Assembly (NCBI GenBank): GCA_913052185.1
Contig: CAJXFG010000003.1
Span: 1-43,851, forward strand
From: an uncultured Synechococcus sp.
Lineage (GTDB): Bacteria; Cyanobacteriota; Cyanobacteriia; PCC-6307; Cyanobiaceae
Direction of reading: 5' to 3'
Length of the DNA stretch: 43,851 bases
Positions 28,771-37,664 of the stretch are shown here, piece after piece. The position numbers were made by a program, and so were the translations under genes. Position 1 is the stretch's first letter. Each line of letters opens with the position of its first letter. The notes beneath the pieces are model-generated. The model saw nothing but the letters and a program-made list of their open reading frames with translations. It did no database searches and had not been told where the DNA came from.

Positions 28771-29844
28771 TCAGAGCGCCTTGAGCAGCTCCTCACCCAT
28801 GGCCTTGCATCCCAGTGAGGTGCATCCTTCCGCCATCAGGTCGCCCGTGCGGAAGCCCTTGGCCAGCACTTGATCCACCGCCGCCTCCAGAGCATCTGCA
28901 GCGCTGGCCTGCTTCAAACCTGTCCTCAGCATCATCGCTGCGGACAGCACCATGGCCATGGGGTTGGCCTTGTCCTGGCCGGCGATGTCCGGGGCCGAAC
29001 CATGCACAGGCTCAAACAGACCCGGCCCCTGACTTCCCAGTGATGCTGAAGGAAGCATGCCGATGGATCCGGTGAGCATGGCTGCCTCGTCGCTGAGGAT
29101 GTCGCCGAACAGATTTCCAGTCAGCAGCACATCGAACTGGCGTGGAGCGCGGACGAGCTGCATCGCGGCGTTGTCCACATACATGTGACTCACCTCCACA
29201 CCGCTGTAGCTGCTGGACATGGCATCCACCCTGTCCCTCCACAGCTGGCTCACATCGAGAACATTGGCCTTGTCCACTGAGCAGAGGCGACCACTGCGCT
29301 CTCCCGCCAGTTCAAAGGCCACCTTGGCGATCCGATCCACCTCTGAATCCGAGTAGGTCATGGTGTTGAAACCACGCTCTTCTCCGTCGGCCTGGATACG
29401 CCCCTTCGGTTGACCGAAGTAAATGCCACCTGTCAGTTCGCGCACAACCATCAGGTCAACTCCTTCAATGACCTCCGGACGGAGACTGCTTGCGCCGATC
29501 AGGGCGGGCACGATCTTCACCGGGCGGAGGTTGGCGAACAGTTCCATCCCTGAACGCAGAGCCAGCAGTCCGCTTTCCGGTCGCTTCTGCCGTGGCAGGT
29601 CATCAAAACGGGGACTGCCGATGGCTGCCAGCAACACGGCATCCGCTGAACGGCAGGCTTCCAGAGTCCCTGCGGGCAATGGTTCGCCGGTGGCGTCGAT
29701 TGCAGCACCGCCGATCAGCTGCTCATCGAACAGAAGATTGAAGTTGAAGCGTGAGGCGACAGCCTCAAGCAGTTGCCGCGCCACGGCAGTGATTTCCGGA
29801 CCGATGCCGTCACCGGGCAGAAGAACGACGCGATGCTGATCCAT
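28771..29844 (-). CDS. leuB: 3-isopropylmalate dehydrogenase
   Basis: [29 protein letters not shown]...[15 protein letters not shown]...[30 protein letters not shown] at 29844 preferred over 29910. Confidence 0.96.
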   Translation of the reverse strand: MDQHRVVLLPGDGIGPEITAVARQLLEAVASRFNFNLLFDEQLIGGAAIDATGEPLPAGTLEACRSADAVLLAAIGSPRFDDLPRQKRPESGLLALRSGMELFANLRPVKIVPALIGASSLRPEVIEGVDLMVVRELTGGIYFGQPKGRIQADGEERGFNTMTYSDSEVDRIAKVAFELAGERSGRLCSVDKANVLDVSQLWRDRVDAMSSSYSGVEVSHMYVDNAAMQLVRAPRQFDVLLTGNLFGDILSDEAAMLTGSIGMLPSASLGSQGPGLFEPVHGSAPDIAGQDKANPMAMVLSAAMMLRTGLKQASAADALEAAVDQVLAKGFRTGDLMAEGCTSLGCKAMGEELLKAL

Positions 29845-29875
29845 GTAGCCGAGCCCGGACAGTGCTGGTGGGAGG

Positions 29876-30955
29876 TTACTGAGCGGTCTCTGATTGCCCA
29901 GCTCGGGCAACCGGTTGATCGATCTGTCGCTGAAGCTGACGAAGTTGTTTGGTCATTTCAGGCAACTTGCTGAAGGCTGCAGAACAGCGAAGCCAGAGCC
30001 GGTTGGGGATGGCCGGATAACCACTCACCACTTCACCTGCGGCGATCTCGCCGTGGATGCCGCTCTTGGAACTTGCGATTGCACGGTCGCCAATCACGGC
30101 ACGATTGGCGACGCCCACCTGCCCGGCAAGAATCACTCCATTCCCAAGGCGGGCTCCGCCGGCAATGCCCACCTGTGAAGCGAGGGCACAGCCTCGGCCG
30201 GTCACCACGCCATGACCGATCTGCACGAGATTGTCGACTTTGGTGCCGGCTCCCAGGCGCGTTTCACCGACGGAGGGTCGGTCGATCGTGCTGCCGCATC
30301 CGATCTCGACATCGTCTTCAAGCACGACCAATCCGGTCTGGGGCATCTTGCGCCAGCCCTTCGCTGTGGGGACAAAGCCAAATCCCTCTGAGCCCACCAC
30401 TGCATTGGAATGCACAACGCAACCATCGCCGATGCGGCATCCGGGGTGGAGCACGGCATTGGCGTGCAATTCACATCGGTCCCCGATCTCCACGTTGCCG
30501 TAGATGACCACGCCTGGATGGATCACTGTCTGAGCTCCGATCCTTGTGTCATCGCCGATCGTCACGTTGGCGGCCACGCTGACACCGGCTCCCAGCTGAA
30601 CACGGTCAGCGATGACAGCACTGGGGTGGATGCCGGCGTTCTGGACAGGACGAGGATGCAGCTGCTCCAGAGCCTCAGCGAACGCAAGCCTCGGGTCCCT
30701 GCAGACGGCCCAGGCCAGTTGTCTCTGCTCGGCAAGCGTCTTCAGTTCGTCTTGGTCGGGGATCAGCACTGCTCCCACAGCGCTGGTTTCGAGGGTTGTG
30801 GTGAGGGCATTGCCCTTTTCAAGAAAGCTGAGCTGATCGGGTTGTGCGCACTCGAGAGAGGCGGCCCCTCGAAGTTCCGGATCGTGCCCTGCGACCACGT
30901 TCAGAATTCCGGCCTCGCCCTGCTCAAGAACGGCGATCAACTCGCTGAAGCGCAT
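29876..30955 (-). CDS. lpxD: UDP-3-O-(3-hydroxymyristoyl)glucosamine N-acyltransferase
   Basis: Left-handed beta-helix hexapeptide repeats ([50 protein letters not shown]...) with LpxD N-terminal domain. Confidence 0.92.
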   Translation of the reverse strand: MRFSELIAVLEQGEAGILNVVAGHDPELRGAASLECAQPDQLSFLEKGNALTTTLETSAVGAVLIPDQDELKTLAEQRQLAWAVCRDPRLAFAEALEQLHPRPVQNAGIHPSAVIADRVQLGAGVSVAANVTIGDDTRIGAQTVIHPGVVIYGNVEIGDRCELHANAVLHPGCRIGDGCVVHSNAVVGSEGFGFVPTAKGWRKMPQTGLVVLEDDVEIGCGSTIDRPSVGETRLGAGTKVDNLVQIGHGVVTGRGCALASQVGIAGGARLGNGVILAGQVGVANRAVIGDRAIASSKSGIHGEIAAGEVVSGYPAIPNRLWLRCSAAFSKLPEMTKQLRQLQRQIDQPVARAGQSETAQ

Positions 30956-31010
30956 GGGAACGTACCGATTGACTGACGATTGGGTTCACAGCTGGCATTC
31001 ATGAACTGCT

Positions 31011-31229
31011 GTGCAACGCATTCGTCACTCACAGCTTTCGCAAATCCAGTGGGAAGTTGCGCTCAAGTTAGCTGCAGAACACCTCGGCCATGCCCTCGGT
31101 GTTCTGCCGAAATCACGACCTGTCAGAGCTGCAATCAGACAGCGAGCATGGCTTCTGAGTCATCAAGGCCAGGCTTCAGTTCTGATCAGAAGCCAGCACT
31201 TCCGCGCTTTGACCAATGTCGTGCATTGA
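31011..31229 (+). CDS. Possible small basic hypothetical protein (72 aa)
   Basis: GTG start; VQRIRHSQLSQIQWEVALKLAAEHLGHALGVLPKSRPVRAAIRQRAWLLSHQGQASVLIRSQHFRALTNVVH has a plausible amphipathic-helix pattern. No family recognised. Confidence 0.35.
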   Translation: MQRIRHSQLSQIQWEVALKLAAEHLGHALGVLPKSRPVRAAIRQRAWLLSHQGQASVLIRSQHFRALTNVVH

Positions 31230-31460
31230 AGCCCCATGCGTCCCAACTCCTAACGATTTGCCGCCGAGAGTGTTCCGCTGTTGCTCTTGCCTTTGTGATC
31301 AATAACCACGGTGAACAGTCAGGGAGCGACTTCAATCATTGAGCTCAAATGTCATGCTGACGAAATGATGCTTGTTTGTTGAATTCTTGGTCGTGGCAGG
31401 TTGGCTGTTGATGATCTTTTTGTTGTTTTTGAAGCTGTGTATTTCAATGGTTTTAATGGG

Positions 31461-31491
31461 TTGAAAAACCTGAGTTTTTTCTGGTTATAAT
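31461..31491 (+). promoter_or_regulatory. Candidate sigma-70-type promoter with dyad in spacer
   Basis: TTGAAA (31461-31466), 19-nt spacer containing AAAAAC-CTGA-GTTTTT, perfect TATAAT (31486-31491). Confidence 0.5.
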
Positions 31492-31512
31492 GTAATCACT
31501 GATCAATTGACT

Positions 31513-31596
31513 ATGTCGAAGTGGTTTCTCGTTCTTGGTGTTCTCTATGCAGCGATTCTTCTGTATATCTATGTGGTTTCGCCGGCGCTCAGATAA
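31513..31596 (+). CDS. Putative 27-aa single-TM micropeptide
   Basis: atg tcg aag tgg ... aga taa = MSKWFLVLGVLYAAILLYIYVVSPALR*, beginning ~15 nt after the predicted start site of the promoter above. Confidence 0.45.
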   Translation: MSKWFLVLGVLYAAILLYIYVVSPALR

Positions 31597-31785
31597 ACGC
31601 TTTCTCGCGGTTCTAGACGGAGATTTGCTGCTCTTGGTTTTGCTGTCGAGCCTCCGGCATTCGTCAAGGCGAAGGATTGGCGCGCCAGGCAGCTTTGGCG
31701 ACGGATGTTGGCGATTGGTGTAGACGCTGATACGGCTCTGCAGCGCTGTTTTCGCTACTCTTGATGCCAGCTTGTGTGAGTTGTT

Positions 31786-31968
31786 TTGGCCAGGCAGGAT
31801 CCGATTGTCAGCCTGTTTGCTGCTGCATCGCTAGGTGCTTTTGTTCTGACGTCCTGGCTGGCCCATGATTACGCGAATATCCTGATTCCGTTTCTCTTTC
31901 TCAGCATGATTTGTGCCAACGGATTTGGTTATTATCTGGGCCTTTCCGCAAATAAAAGATCGTACTGA
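31786..31968 (+). CDS. Small (60 aa) two-TM hypothetical membrane protein
   Basis: TTG start; MARQDPIVSLFAAASLGAFVLTSWLAHDYANILIPFLFLSMICANGFGYYLGLSANKRSY. Confidence 0.45.
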   Translation: MARQDPIVSLFAAASLGAFVLTSWLAHDYANILIPFLFLSMICANGFGYYLGLSANKRSY

Positions 31969-32056
31969 GCGATATGATTTGCCTGTCAATATGATTCTTG
32001 GCTTCTTTGAAATCAGTTGAAGCTTTTCATTGTCTGATGTTGTCGTTTTGAGTTGA

Positions 32057-33175
32057 TCAATCGGCTGGCTGCCGTGATGTTGTCATCATCAACACCAAGG
32101 CGTCGCGATGCACCACGACAGGTGAACCACCGGTGCCTTGCTGGTTGGATGACTGCAAGCACACCAGATCATTGAGTTTCTCGCTGCTCATCGTCGTGAG
32201 GCCACGGGCCACCTCCTGTCCGTCTTCGTTGAGCATGCGTACCGCTTGATTGGCGTCGAACTGTCCGTCCACACCGGTGATGCCCACAAGCAGAAGCGAG
32301 GCCCCTTTGTTCAGAAGTGCTCTGCAGGCTCCTGGATCAATCTTCAGCGTGCCTGTTGGTTGCAGGGCGTGGGCCAGCCAGCTCTTGCGGTTGCCGAGCG
32401 GTTGTGGATGGGGGTGGAACACCGTGCCGCCACGCCCACCCAGCAGAATCGTCTGCAGCGCTTCAGATTTGCGGCCATCGCCCAGATGCACCGTGATGCC
32501 GCTGGCTGTGGCGATGCGAGCAGCGGCAAGCTTTGTGGCCATGCCCCCGGTGCCCCACCGACCACCGCTGCCTGCCCCTTCCTCAAGCTCTCCGATCTGC
32601 TCGGGATGATGAACGTCCTTGATCGGCGTGGCTGTGGTGTCACTGCGTGGATCGGCTGAGTAGAGACTGTCCACATCGGTGAGCAGGATCAGTTCATCGG
32701 CCTTGACAGCTGCTGCTACGAGCGCGGAGAGGGTGTCGTTGTCTCCGTAGTTCAGCTCGTCCGATGAGACCGTGTCGTTGCCATTGACGACGGGCAGCAC
32801 TCCCCACTCCAGGAGCTGATTCAAGGTGGCGGAGGCATTGTGATAGCTCAAACGGTCAGCCAGGTCGGCGCGGGTGAGAAGCACCTGTGCCACAGCGATG
32901 GAATGCCTAGAAAATTCCTTTTCATAGAGGCTCATCAGATAGCCCTGTCCCACGGACGCTGCAGCCTGCAGGCCTGGCAGGCTCAGTGGACGCTGGGTCA
33001 TGCCGAGGCGTTGACAGCCGAGCCCCACGGCGCCTGAAGACACGAGCACTGTGCGGTCGCCGCGACGCATGCTTTCCGCCAGGTTGCCCGACAACCTCGC
33101 GATGGCATCCGCTGTTGATGCTTCCTGGCGTTGTCGCAGCAGGCTTGTGCCCACCTTCACAACCCGGAGAGTCAT
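32057..33175 (-). CDS. proB: Glutamate 5-kinase
   Basis: MTLRVVKVGTSLLRQ...VLVSSGAVGLGCQRLG...VNGNDTVSSDELNYGDNDTLSALVAAAVKADELILLTDVDSLYSADPR; C-terminal PUA-like domain. Confidence 0.97.
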   Translation of the reverse strand: MTLRVVKVGTSLLRQRQEASTADAIARLSGNLAESMRRGDRTVLVSSGAVGLGCQRLGMTQRPLSLPGLQAAASVGQGYLMSLYEKEFSRHSIAVAQVLLTRADLADRLSYHNASATLNQLLEWGVLPVVNGNDTVSSDELNYGDNDTLSALVAAAVKADELILLTDVDSLYSADPRSDTTATPIKDVHHPEQIGELEEGAGSGGRWGTGGMATKLAAARIATASGITVHLGDGRKSEALQTILLGGRGGTVFHPHPQPLGNRKSWLAHALQPTGTLKIDPGACRALLNKGASLLLVGITGVDGQFDANQAVRMLNEDGQEVARGLTTMSSEKLNDLVCLQSSNQQGTGGSPVVVHRDALVLMMTTSRQPAD

Positions 33176-33681
33176 TGGCCCATGGCTCCAAAGAACCTGG
33201 CCAGATTCCTCTCCAGTCTTTGCACGCGATCGTGGCTGCAGGGTGTGCCGTCGGGGCGGGGCGGTCTGACCAGCACTGTGTAGAGCCCCAGTCTGTTGCC
33301 GGCAAGCACGTCGGTGAACACGCGATCACCCACCATGGCGATCTCCGCCGGGGCGTTCGGCAGCTTGCCGATCACGCGACGAATGGCACCGCTGCGTGGC
33401 TTTGATGCCGAGGAGGTGTAGGTCACGTTGAGCTGTTCCGCCACGGCCTGAATCCTCTGACGCGATGGGTTGTTGCTGATCAGATGGATGTGGAGGAGAC
33501 GAGATGCATGCTCGGCCCAACGGCGCATCGGAGCGGGGAGCTGCACATCGCGTCCGGGCAGCAATGTGCGGTCCACATCAAGCAGCAGCACCTTGATGCC
33601 CCTTCCCAGCAGTGGTTCAAGGGGCAGGTGAGCCAAGGTCAGGCCTGGATCCCAATCCGGTATGAGCCAGTGACGGTGCAT
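33172..33681 (-). CDS. YqeG-family HAD-IIIA-type phosphatase
   Basis: KVLLLDVDRTLLPGRD...HLISNNPSRQRIQAVAEQL...KPRSGAIRRVIGKL...IAMVGDRVFTDVLAGNRLGLYTVLV. Confidence 0.92.
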   Translation of the reverse strand: MHRHWLIPDWDPGLTLAHLPLEPLLGRGIKVLLLDVDRTLLPGRDVQLPAPMRRWAEHASRLLHIHLISNNPSRQRIQAVAEQLNVTYTSSASKPRSGAIRRVIGKLPNAPAEIAMVGDRVFTDVLAGNRLGLYTVLVRPPRPDGTPCSHDRVQRLERNLARFFGAMGQ

Positions 33682-34223
33682 TACTCAGGCAATCCCTGCT
33701 CATCCAGCTCGGCCTCGATTCGTGGTTGAACGCGGTCGAACTCTTCACCTTCCACGAGCAAGGCGGCCCCGTCATCCATCCTGGCCACCACGAAGAAGGG
33801 GTCGAGAGGGATGTACAGGCCGTATTCCTGTTCATCGACAAGAAAACTCACCAGCAGTTCATAGGTCTCCGATTCATCGTCGCCGTCTTCCTCTTCGAGA
33901 TCCTCCGGATCCGGTTCATCCAGTTCACCATTGACGGTCAGCGTCACTGCAGAGCGAACCAGGGTGAGGTCGTGTTCCTGAAGCACGACATCCGCGACCG
34001 AGAGAATGGGCTCACTGCTGGTGATGCTTTCGATCAGTTCAGGATCATCTCCGTCACGCAGTCGGAACAGACAGACAGGCGTGTCCACCGGAGTCAGCAG
34101 GGCGTAATCCTTGTCGTCAAGAGGGATCAGCTGCTCAAGGAAACACAGCAGATCGTGTCCGTCACGGTCCTTGACGAGAACGGTGGGCACCTCACCGCTG
34201 GATGCAGGTCCGCTTGAACTCAT
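33681..34223 (-). CDS. DUF3727-like protein
   Basis: PTVLVKDRDGHDLLCFLEQLIPLDDKDYALLTPVDTPVCLFRL...EEYGLYIPLDPFFVVARM-type sequence; overlaps both neighbours. Confidence 0.8.
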   Translation of the reverse strand: MSSSGPASSGEVPTVLVKDRDGHDLLCFLEQLIPLDDKDYALLTPVDTPVCLFRLRDGDDPELIESITSSEPILSVADVVLQEHDLTLVRSAVTLTVNGELDEPDPEDLEEEDGDDESETYELLVSFLVDEQEYGLYIPLDPFFVVARMDDGAALLVEGEEFDRVQPRIEAELDEQGLPE

Positions 34224-34726
34224 GGCTCTGGATGGATTGAAGTCCAGGATCCTGCATCAGCATCCGTTTCGCCACGATTTTCAGGCGCCGTCTGGACTGG
34301 TTGCGCTTCAGGTCCATCGGCCAGCCACTGTTCCAGGAGCAGGGCTGCAGCGGCGCTGTCCAGTCGCCCACTGCGATCTCCGTGCAGGCGATGGCGCTCC
34401 CCAGCGGCCCAGCTGCTGCTGTGCTCGTTCACAAGAGCCATCGGAAGTGCCAGTGCGCGAGCCAGCCGGACTCCGTAGCGCTGACAGTGTCTGGCCTGCA
34501 TGGTGGGGTTTCCCTCGTCATCGAGTGGGAGACCAACCACCAGCGCTTGCACCCGACGTTCGGCACAGAGTTTCTCCAGTTGCCTGAGGTCGTTGCTGAA
34601 CGCACCACGGTTCAGGGCATTGAGTGGTGTGACAGTCAGTCCCAGGGCGTCGCAGCCTGCCAGTCCGATGCGTTTGCGGCCCACATCAAGGCTCAGTGCT
34701 GAACGTGCCCGGGGACGGTCGCTCAA
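34220..34726 (-). CDS. ruvX: Holliday-junction resolvase-like RuvX/YqgF
   Basis: SALSLDVGRKRIGLAGCDALGLTVTPL...VVGLPLDDEGNPTMQARHCQRYGVRLARAL...VNEHSSSWAA. TTG at 34726 proposed; the 34816 start would extend into the upstream gene. Confidence 0.85.
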   Translation of the reverse strand: MSDRPRARSALSLDVGRKRIGLAGCDALGLTVTPLNALNRGAFSNDLRQLEKLCAERRVQALVVGLPLDDEGNPTMQARHCQRYGVRLARALALPMALVNEHSSSWAAGERHRLHGDRSGRLDSAAAALLLEQWLADGPEAQPVQTAPENRGETDADAGSWTSIHPEP

Positions 34727-34727
34727 G

Positions 34728-35795
34728 TCAACGCCTCGGCGCCAGGCTGGGTGTGGGAAGTTGAGGTTGTTGAGGCTGCAGGCGGCCGAGCATCGATTCA
34801 AGCGGCCGTATGCCACCCAGGTTGCGCTGCTGCACGCGCTTCCAGATGCTTCTGCCCAACATCATTTCCAGTGCTCCCGGCTCCCACCCCTGGCTCTCGA
34901 GCACTGCACTGAGCTGCTGGTCGTCCTCGGCCAGCAGAAGGGAAGGGCAGATCCGCTGGTTCTGTAATTGAGACAGGGCTGCCGGCAGGCCAGCACCGAT
35001 GCGTTCATCCCATGCCGGTCCACGCAGCAATTCAAGACGGGGGGAATCCATCCCCCACGGACGTCTGATCAGTCCTGCGATGACCTGACTTGCTCCATCA
35101 CGGTCAACCGTCAGAACCATCGATCCGCCTCCGCTCAGATCGAGAAGGTCGCACCACTGGCGATCAAGGATCTGTCGGTGCTGAGGGCTGATGCTGGCTT
35201 GCTCAAGAGCCAACAGCTGTTTTGCATTGTCGCGAGTGAGTGCACTCCAGCAGAATCCCTCCGGAAGCGGCACGCTGCGATTCTGCTGCGAGGACGAGAC
35301 CGTCTGCGCTGGGTTCCAGACACGTCCCTGGCGCAGAGGCTGGAACCCAAGCTCCCGCAGGAGATCCAGCTGTGGCCGGTCGTTCGGGTCGCAGCGCACC
35401 AACCAGCTGCGACAACGGGCGATGTCATCGCTCAGACCGTGCTGGATCAGCAAGCGAAGGGCCTGCTGGCGACTGAAGTGTCGAGGGGCGCCAAGGCTGA
35501 GCACATCAAGCTGCCAGCAGCTGTTGCGACGGTTGCTGGAGCGCATCAGCAGCAGGGAATTGATCTGATCGGCCGATTCGGATGAGGTTTCGATCAGGCT
35601 GAGCACCCGTGTCAGGCGCGTATTGAGTGGATCGGGCAGTAACCGGTCCAGACGGCTGAACCATGACTGAACGAGCAGGTTCTGCAGGGCACTGTTCTCG
35701 ATGGCGGAGGTCGCGTCAGCCAATGACGCGATCAGGGCCAAATGGCTGGCTTTCAAGGGCTCGACCCGGAGCCGGAATCCCGCTGTCGCTGCCAC
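34728..35795 (-). CDS. Putative GNAT-like (N-acetyltransferase-fold) protein
   Basis: FRLRVEPLKASHLALIASL...CDPNDRPQLDLLRELGFQPLRQGRVW...FCWSALTRDNAKQLLALEQ; GNAT-like layout. Confidence 0.5.
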   Translation of the reverse strand: MAATAGFRLRVEPLKASHLALIASLADATSAIENSALQNLLVQSWFSRLDRLLPDPLNTRLTRVLSLIETSSESADQINSLLLMRSSNRRNSCWQLDVLSLGAPRHFSRQQALRLLIQHGLSDDIARCRSWLVRCDPNDRPQLDLLRELGFQPLRQGRVWNPAQTVSSSQQNRSVPLPEGFCWSALTRDNAKQLLALEQASISPQHRQILDRQWCDLLDLSGGGSMVLTVDRDGASQVIAGLIRRPWGMDSPRLELLRGPAWDERIGAGLPAALSQLQNQRICPSLLLAEDDQQLSAVLESQGWEPGALEMMLGRSIWKRVQQRNLGGIRPLESMLGRLQPQQPQLPTPSLAPRR

Positions 35796-35846
35796 GGCAG
35801 GCCTCCACCACCTCTTAAATCTATCGCCGCCTTTCGTTGGGTGAGA

Positions 35847-37013
35847 TCAGGCCGGCCGAACCAGTACCAGTGGCGTGCGCTCATTGGCGTTCCCTGCTGG
35901 GTTGGGGCGCAGAGCACGATGCAGCAGCGCTTCATCGCAGCCATTGCTGGAGGCCAGCACCTTCACCCGTCCAAGATCGTTCACATCGACGATCGCAACC
36001 GAGATACCGAGAGTCTCGGCTGCCTCCTGGCAAAGACGGACCGGATCCGATGGCCCAAGCACGATGGTCTGGTCATAAGGAGGCGTTGTCCCGGTGATGT
36101 CATCAATCAGGCGTGCCTGCTCCCCGGCCAGTCGATAGAACCAACCCTTCAGTCTCAGGATCTTCAGGGCGAGGCCGATCGACCAGGCGAGGATCACGCG
36201 GGTTGGTCCGACCTGATCGATCAGGGTCTGCAGGCCGCAGGCGGTGGCGAGGCTGCTGGTGGGATGGAACACCCTGCACAGCAAGCGAGCGATCCAGGTG
36301 GGGGTCACCATGGAAGGGTGGGTGTAGCGCCCCTGGATCACTGCTACAGGAGTCTCTCCAATGGTGAGAATGTCTCCAGGCTGCACGAGCTCGCCCGCGT
36401 AGTCGCGAAGCACGTCAATGGTGTTGTCGAGCGGGCCGAGAAGGTGGGTCTTCAGAGGCAGCACCTTGCAGTTTTCACCGGAACGGAATTCAGCTTGAGC
36501 TGGCTTCAGAACGGCAGGTCTGCGCAGGGGTACCACCACGCCCTGGCGACGGGTGAGGCGTCCGAAGGGTCCGTAGTTCACCCAGTTGACATCCATCCAG
36601 ACCGAATCGACCCTCTCGGCCACTGGGGCACCGCTTGAACCGCTGAGGGTCACGCTCACCTCGATGCGAGTGCTTTTGCGGCCTTTCACGATGTACGCGG
36701 GCCAGTAGCCATCGGCCCGGGTCTGCTCATCGGGGTGATGGGGGGTGATTCTGCTGTTGACCGTCACATCACTGAGGTCCTTGCTGCCGATCAGGACAGG
36801 ATTGACCTGCAGTTCTGGCACCATCACCTCCATGCGCGGGTGAGGGTTGCTGATCTCGATCCATCCCTTCAGCTGGAGATCAGCCCCTGAACTGCTCACG
36901 TTCCAATCGAGCTGGCGAAGCTTCAGTGGCGATGCCGGCCTCAGACGATGACGCGCTTCGATCCAGAACACTCCCAGTCCGATCAGGAGCAGGATCAGCA
37001 GCAGAACACACAT
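35847..37013 (-). CDS. F420-0:gamma-glutamyl ligase-like (CofE-related) membrane-anchored protein
   Basis: N-terminal TM; LKTHLLGPLDNTIDVLRDYAGELVQPGDILTIGETPVAVIQGRY...DDITGTTPPYDQTIVLGPSDPVRLCQEAAETLGISVAIVDVNDLGRVKVLASS. Confidence 0.75.
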   Translation of the reverse strand: MCVLLLILLLIGLGVFWIEARHRLRPASPLKLRQLDWNVSSSGADLQLKGWIEISNPHPRMEVMVPELQVNPVLIGSKDLSDVTVNSRITPHHPDEQTRADGYWPAYIVKGRKSTRIEVSVTLSGSSGAPVAERVDSVWMDVNWVNYGPFGRLTRRQGVVVPLRRPAVLKPAQAEFRSGENCKVLPLKTHLLGPLDNTIDVLRDYAGELVQPGDILTIGETPVAVIQGRYTHPSMVTPTWIARLLCRVFHPTSSLATACGLQTLIDQVGPTRVILAWSIGLALKILRLKGWFYRLAGEQARLIDDITGTTPPYDQTIVLGPSDPVRLCQEAAETLGISVAIVDVNDLGRVKVLASSNGCDEALLHRALRPNPAGNANERTPLVLVRPA

Positions 37014-37073
37014 GTCAACGTCGGCGGACAGCCGGTCTCAATGGCGCGCAGCGTAAGGCGTCTTTGTGATCGC

Positions 37074-37610
37074 TCAACGAGAGATCACCTCCGTGTTGAG
37101 TTCGTTGAAACTGAGGCTCATGCTTTGTCCCTGCGGCGCTGGAATGCCTGTTGCCTGGCTGATGGCACCGTTGATCTGCTCCAGGGGGACCTGCCCGTTC
37201 TCATCCAGCAGAACCTGGCCGTTGCCATCGATCACCACGACCTGAGGAACGATTCCATGCCAGTAGTGGGCAGGATCCGTTCGATCGCTGTTGGTTCTCC
37301 CCTGCAGGGCATCAGTGGTCAACGGCAGAAGGTCCACATTGTTTCCCCAGAGCCTCTGCAGTTCCGACACGGAGGGAGAAAAGGCTTTGCTTGTTCTGCT
37401 GTCATCCAGGTAGTAGACGATCACACTGGTGCGACCGGCCTGCTGGGAATCAGCCAGGGTGACGGCCGGGGGAACCAGAGATCCGTTGCCGGCGTACAGC
37501 GCGAAAATATTGCCGTCGTAGCTGTCGGTTTCGCGGATGGCCTGAGCCGGTAACACCATCACGACCAGGGACAGCACCATGGCGATGAAACGGATCAGCA
37601 ACGCAGTCAT
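37074..37610 (-). CDS. Thioredoxin-fold-like secreted/thylakoid protein (PSI accumulation factor-like)
   Basis: Signal peptide (MVLSLVVMVLPAQA); YDGNIFALYAGNGSLVPPAVTLADSQQAGRTSVIVYYLDDSRTSKAF...VPQVVVIDGNGQVLLDENGQ. Confidence 0.65.
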   Translation of the reverse strand: MTALLIRFIAMVLSLVVMVLPAQAIRETDSYDGNIFALYAGNGSLVPPAVTLADSQQAGRTSVIVYYLDDSRTSKAFSPSVSELQRLWGNNVDLLPLTTDALQGRTNSDRTDPAHYWHGIVPQVVVIDGNGQVLLDENGQVPLEQINGAISQATGIPAPQGQSMSLSFNELNTEVISR

Positions 37611-37664
37611 GGCACTGGAACAGTGCGAGCATTCTGAGCCCTGACCAGCCCCGTTGGTTCAGGT

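Noticed and set aside
30980-31342. 120-aa Ser/Cys-rich plus-strand ORF
   Set aside because: Composition looks non-coding; the 72-aa ORF in another frame over the same bases is more protein-like.
32001-32027. GCTTC...GAAGC + TTTTC as a terminator for the 31786 ORF
   Set aside because: Only a 5-bp stem with a 13-nt loop and a short T-tract; too weak to call.
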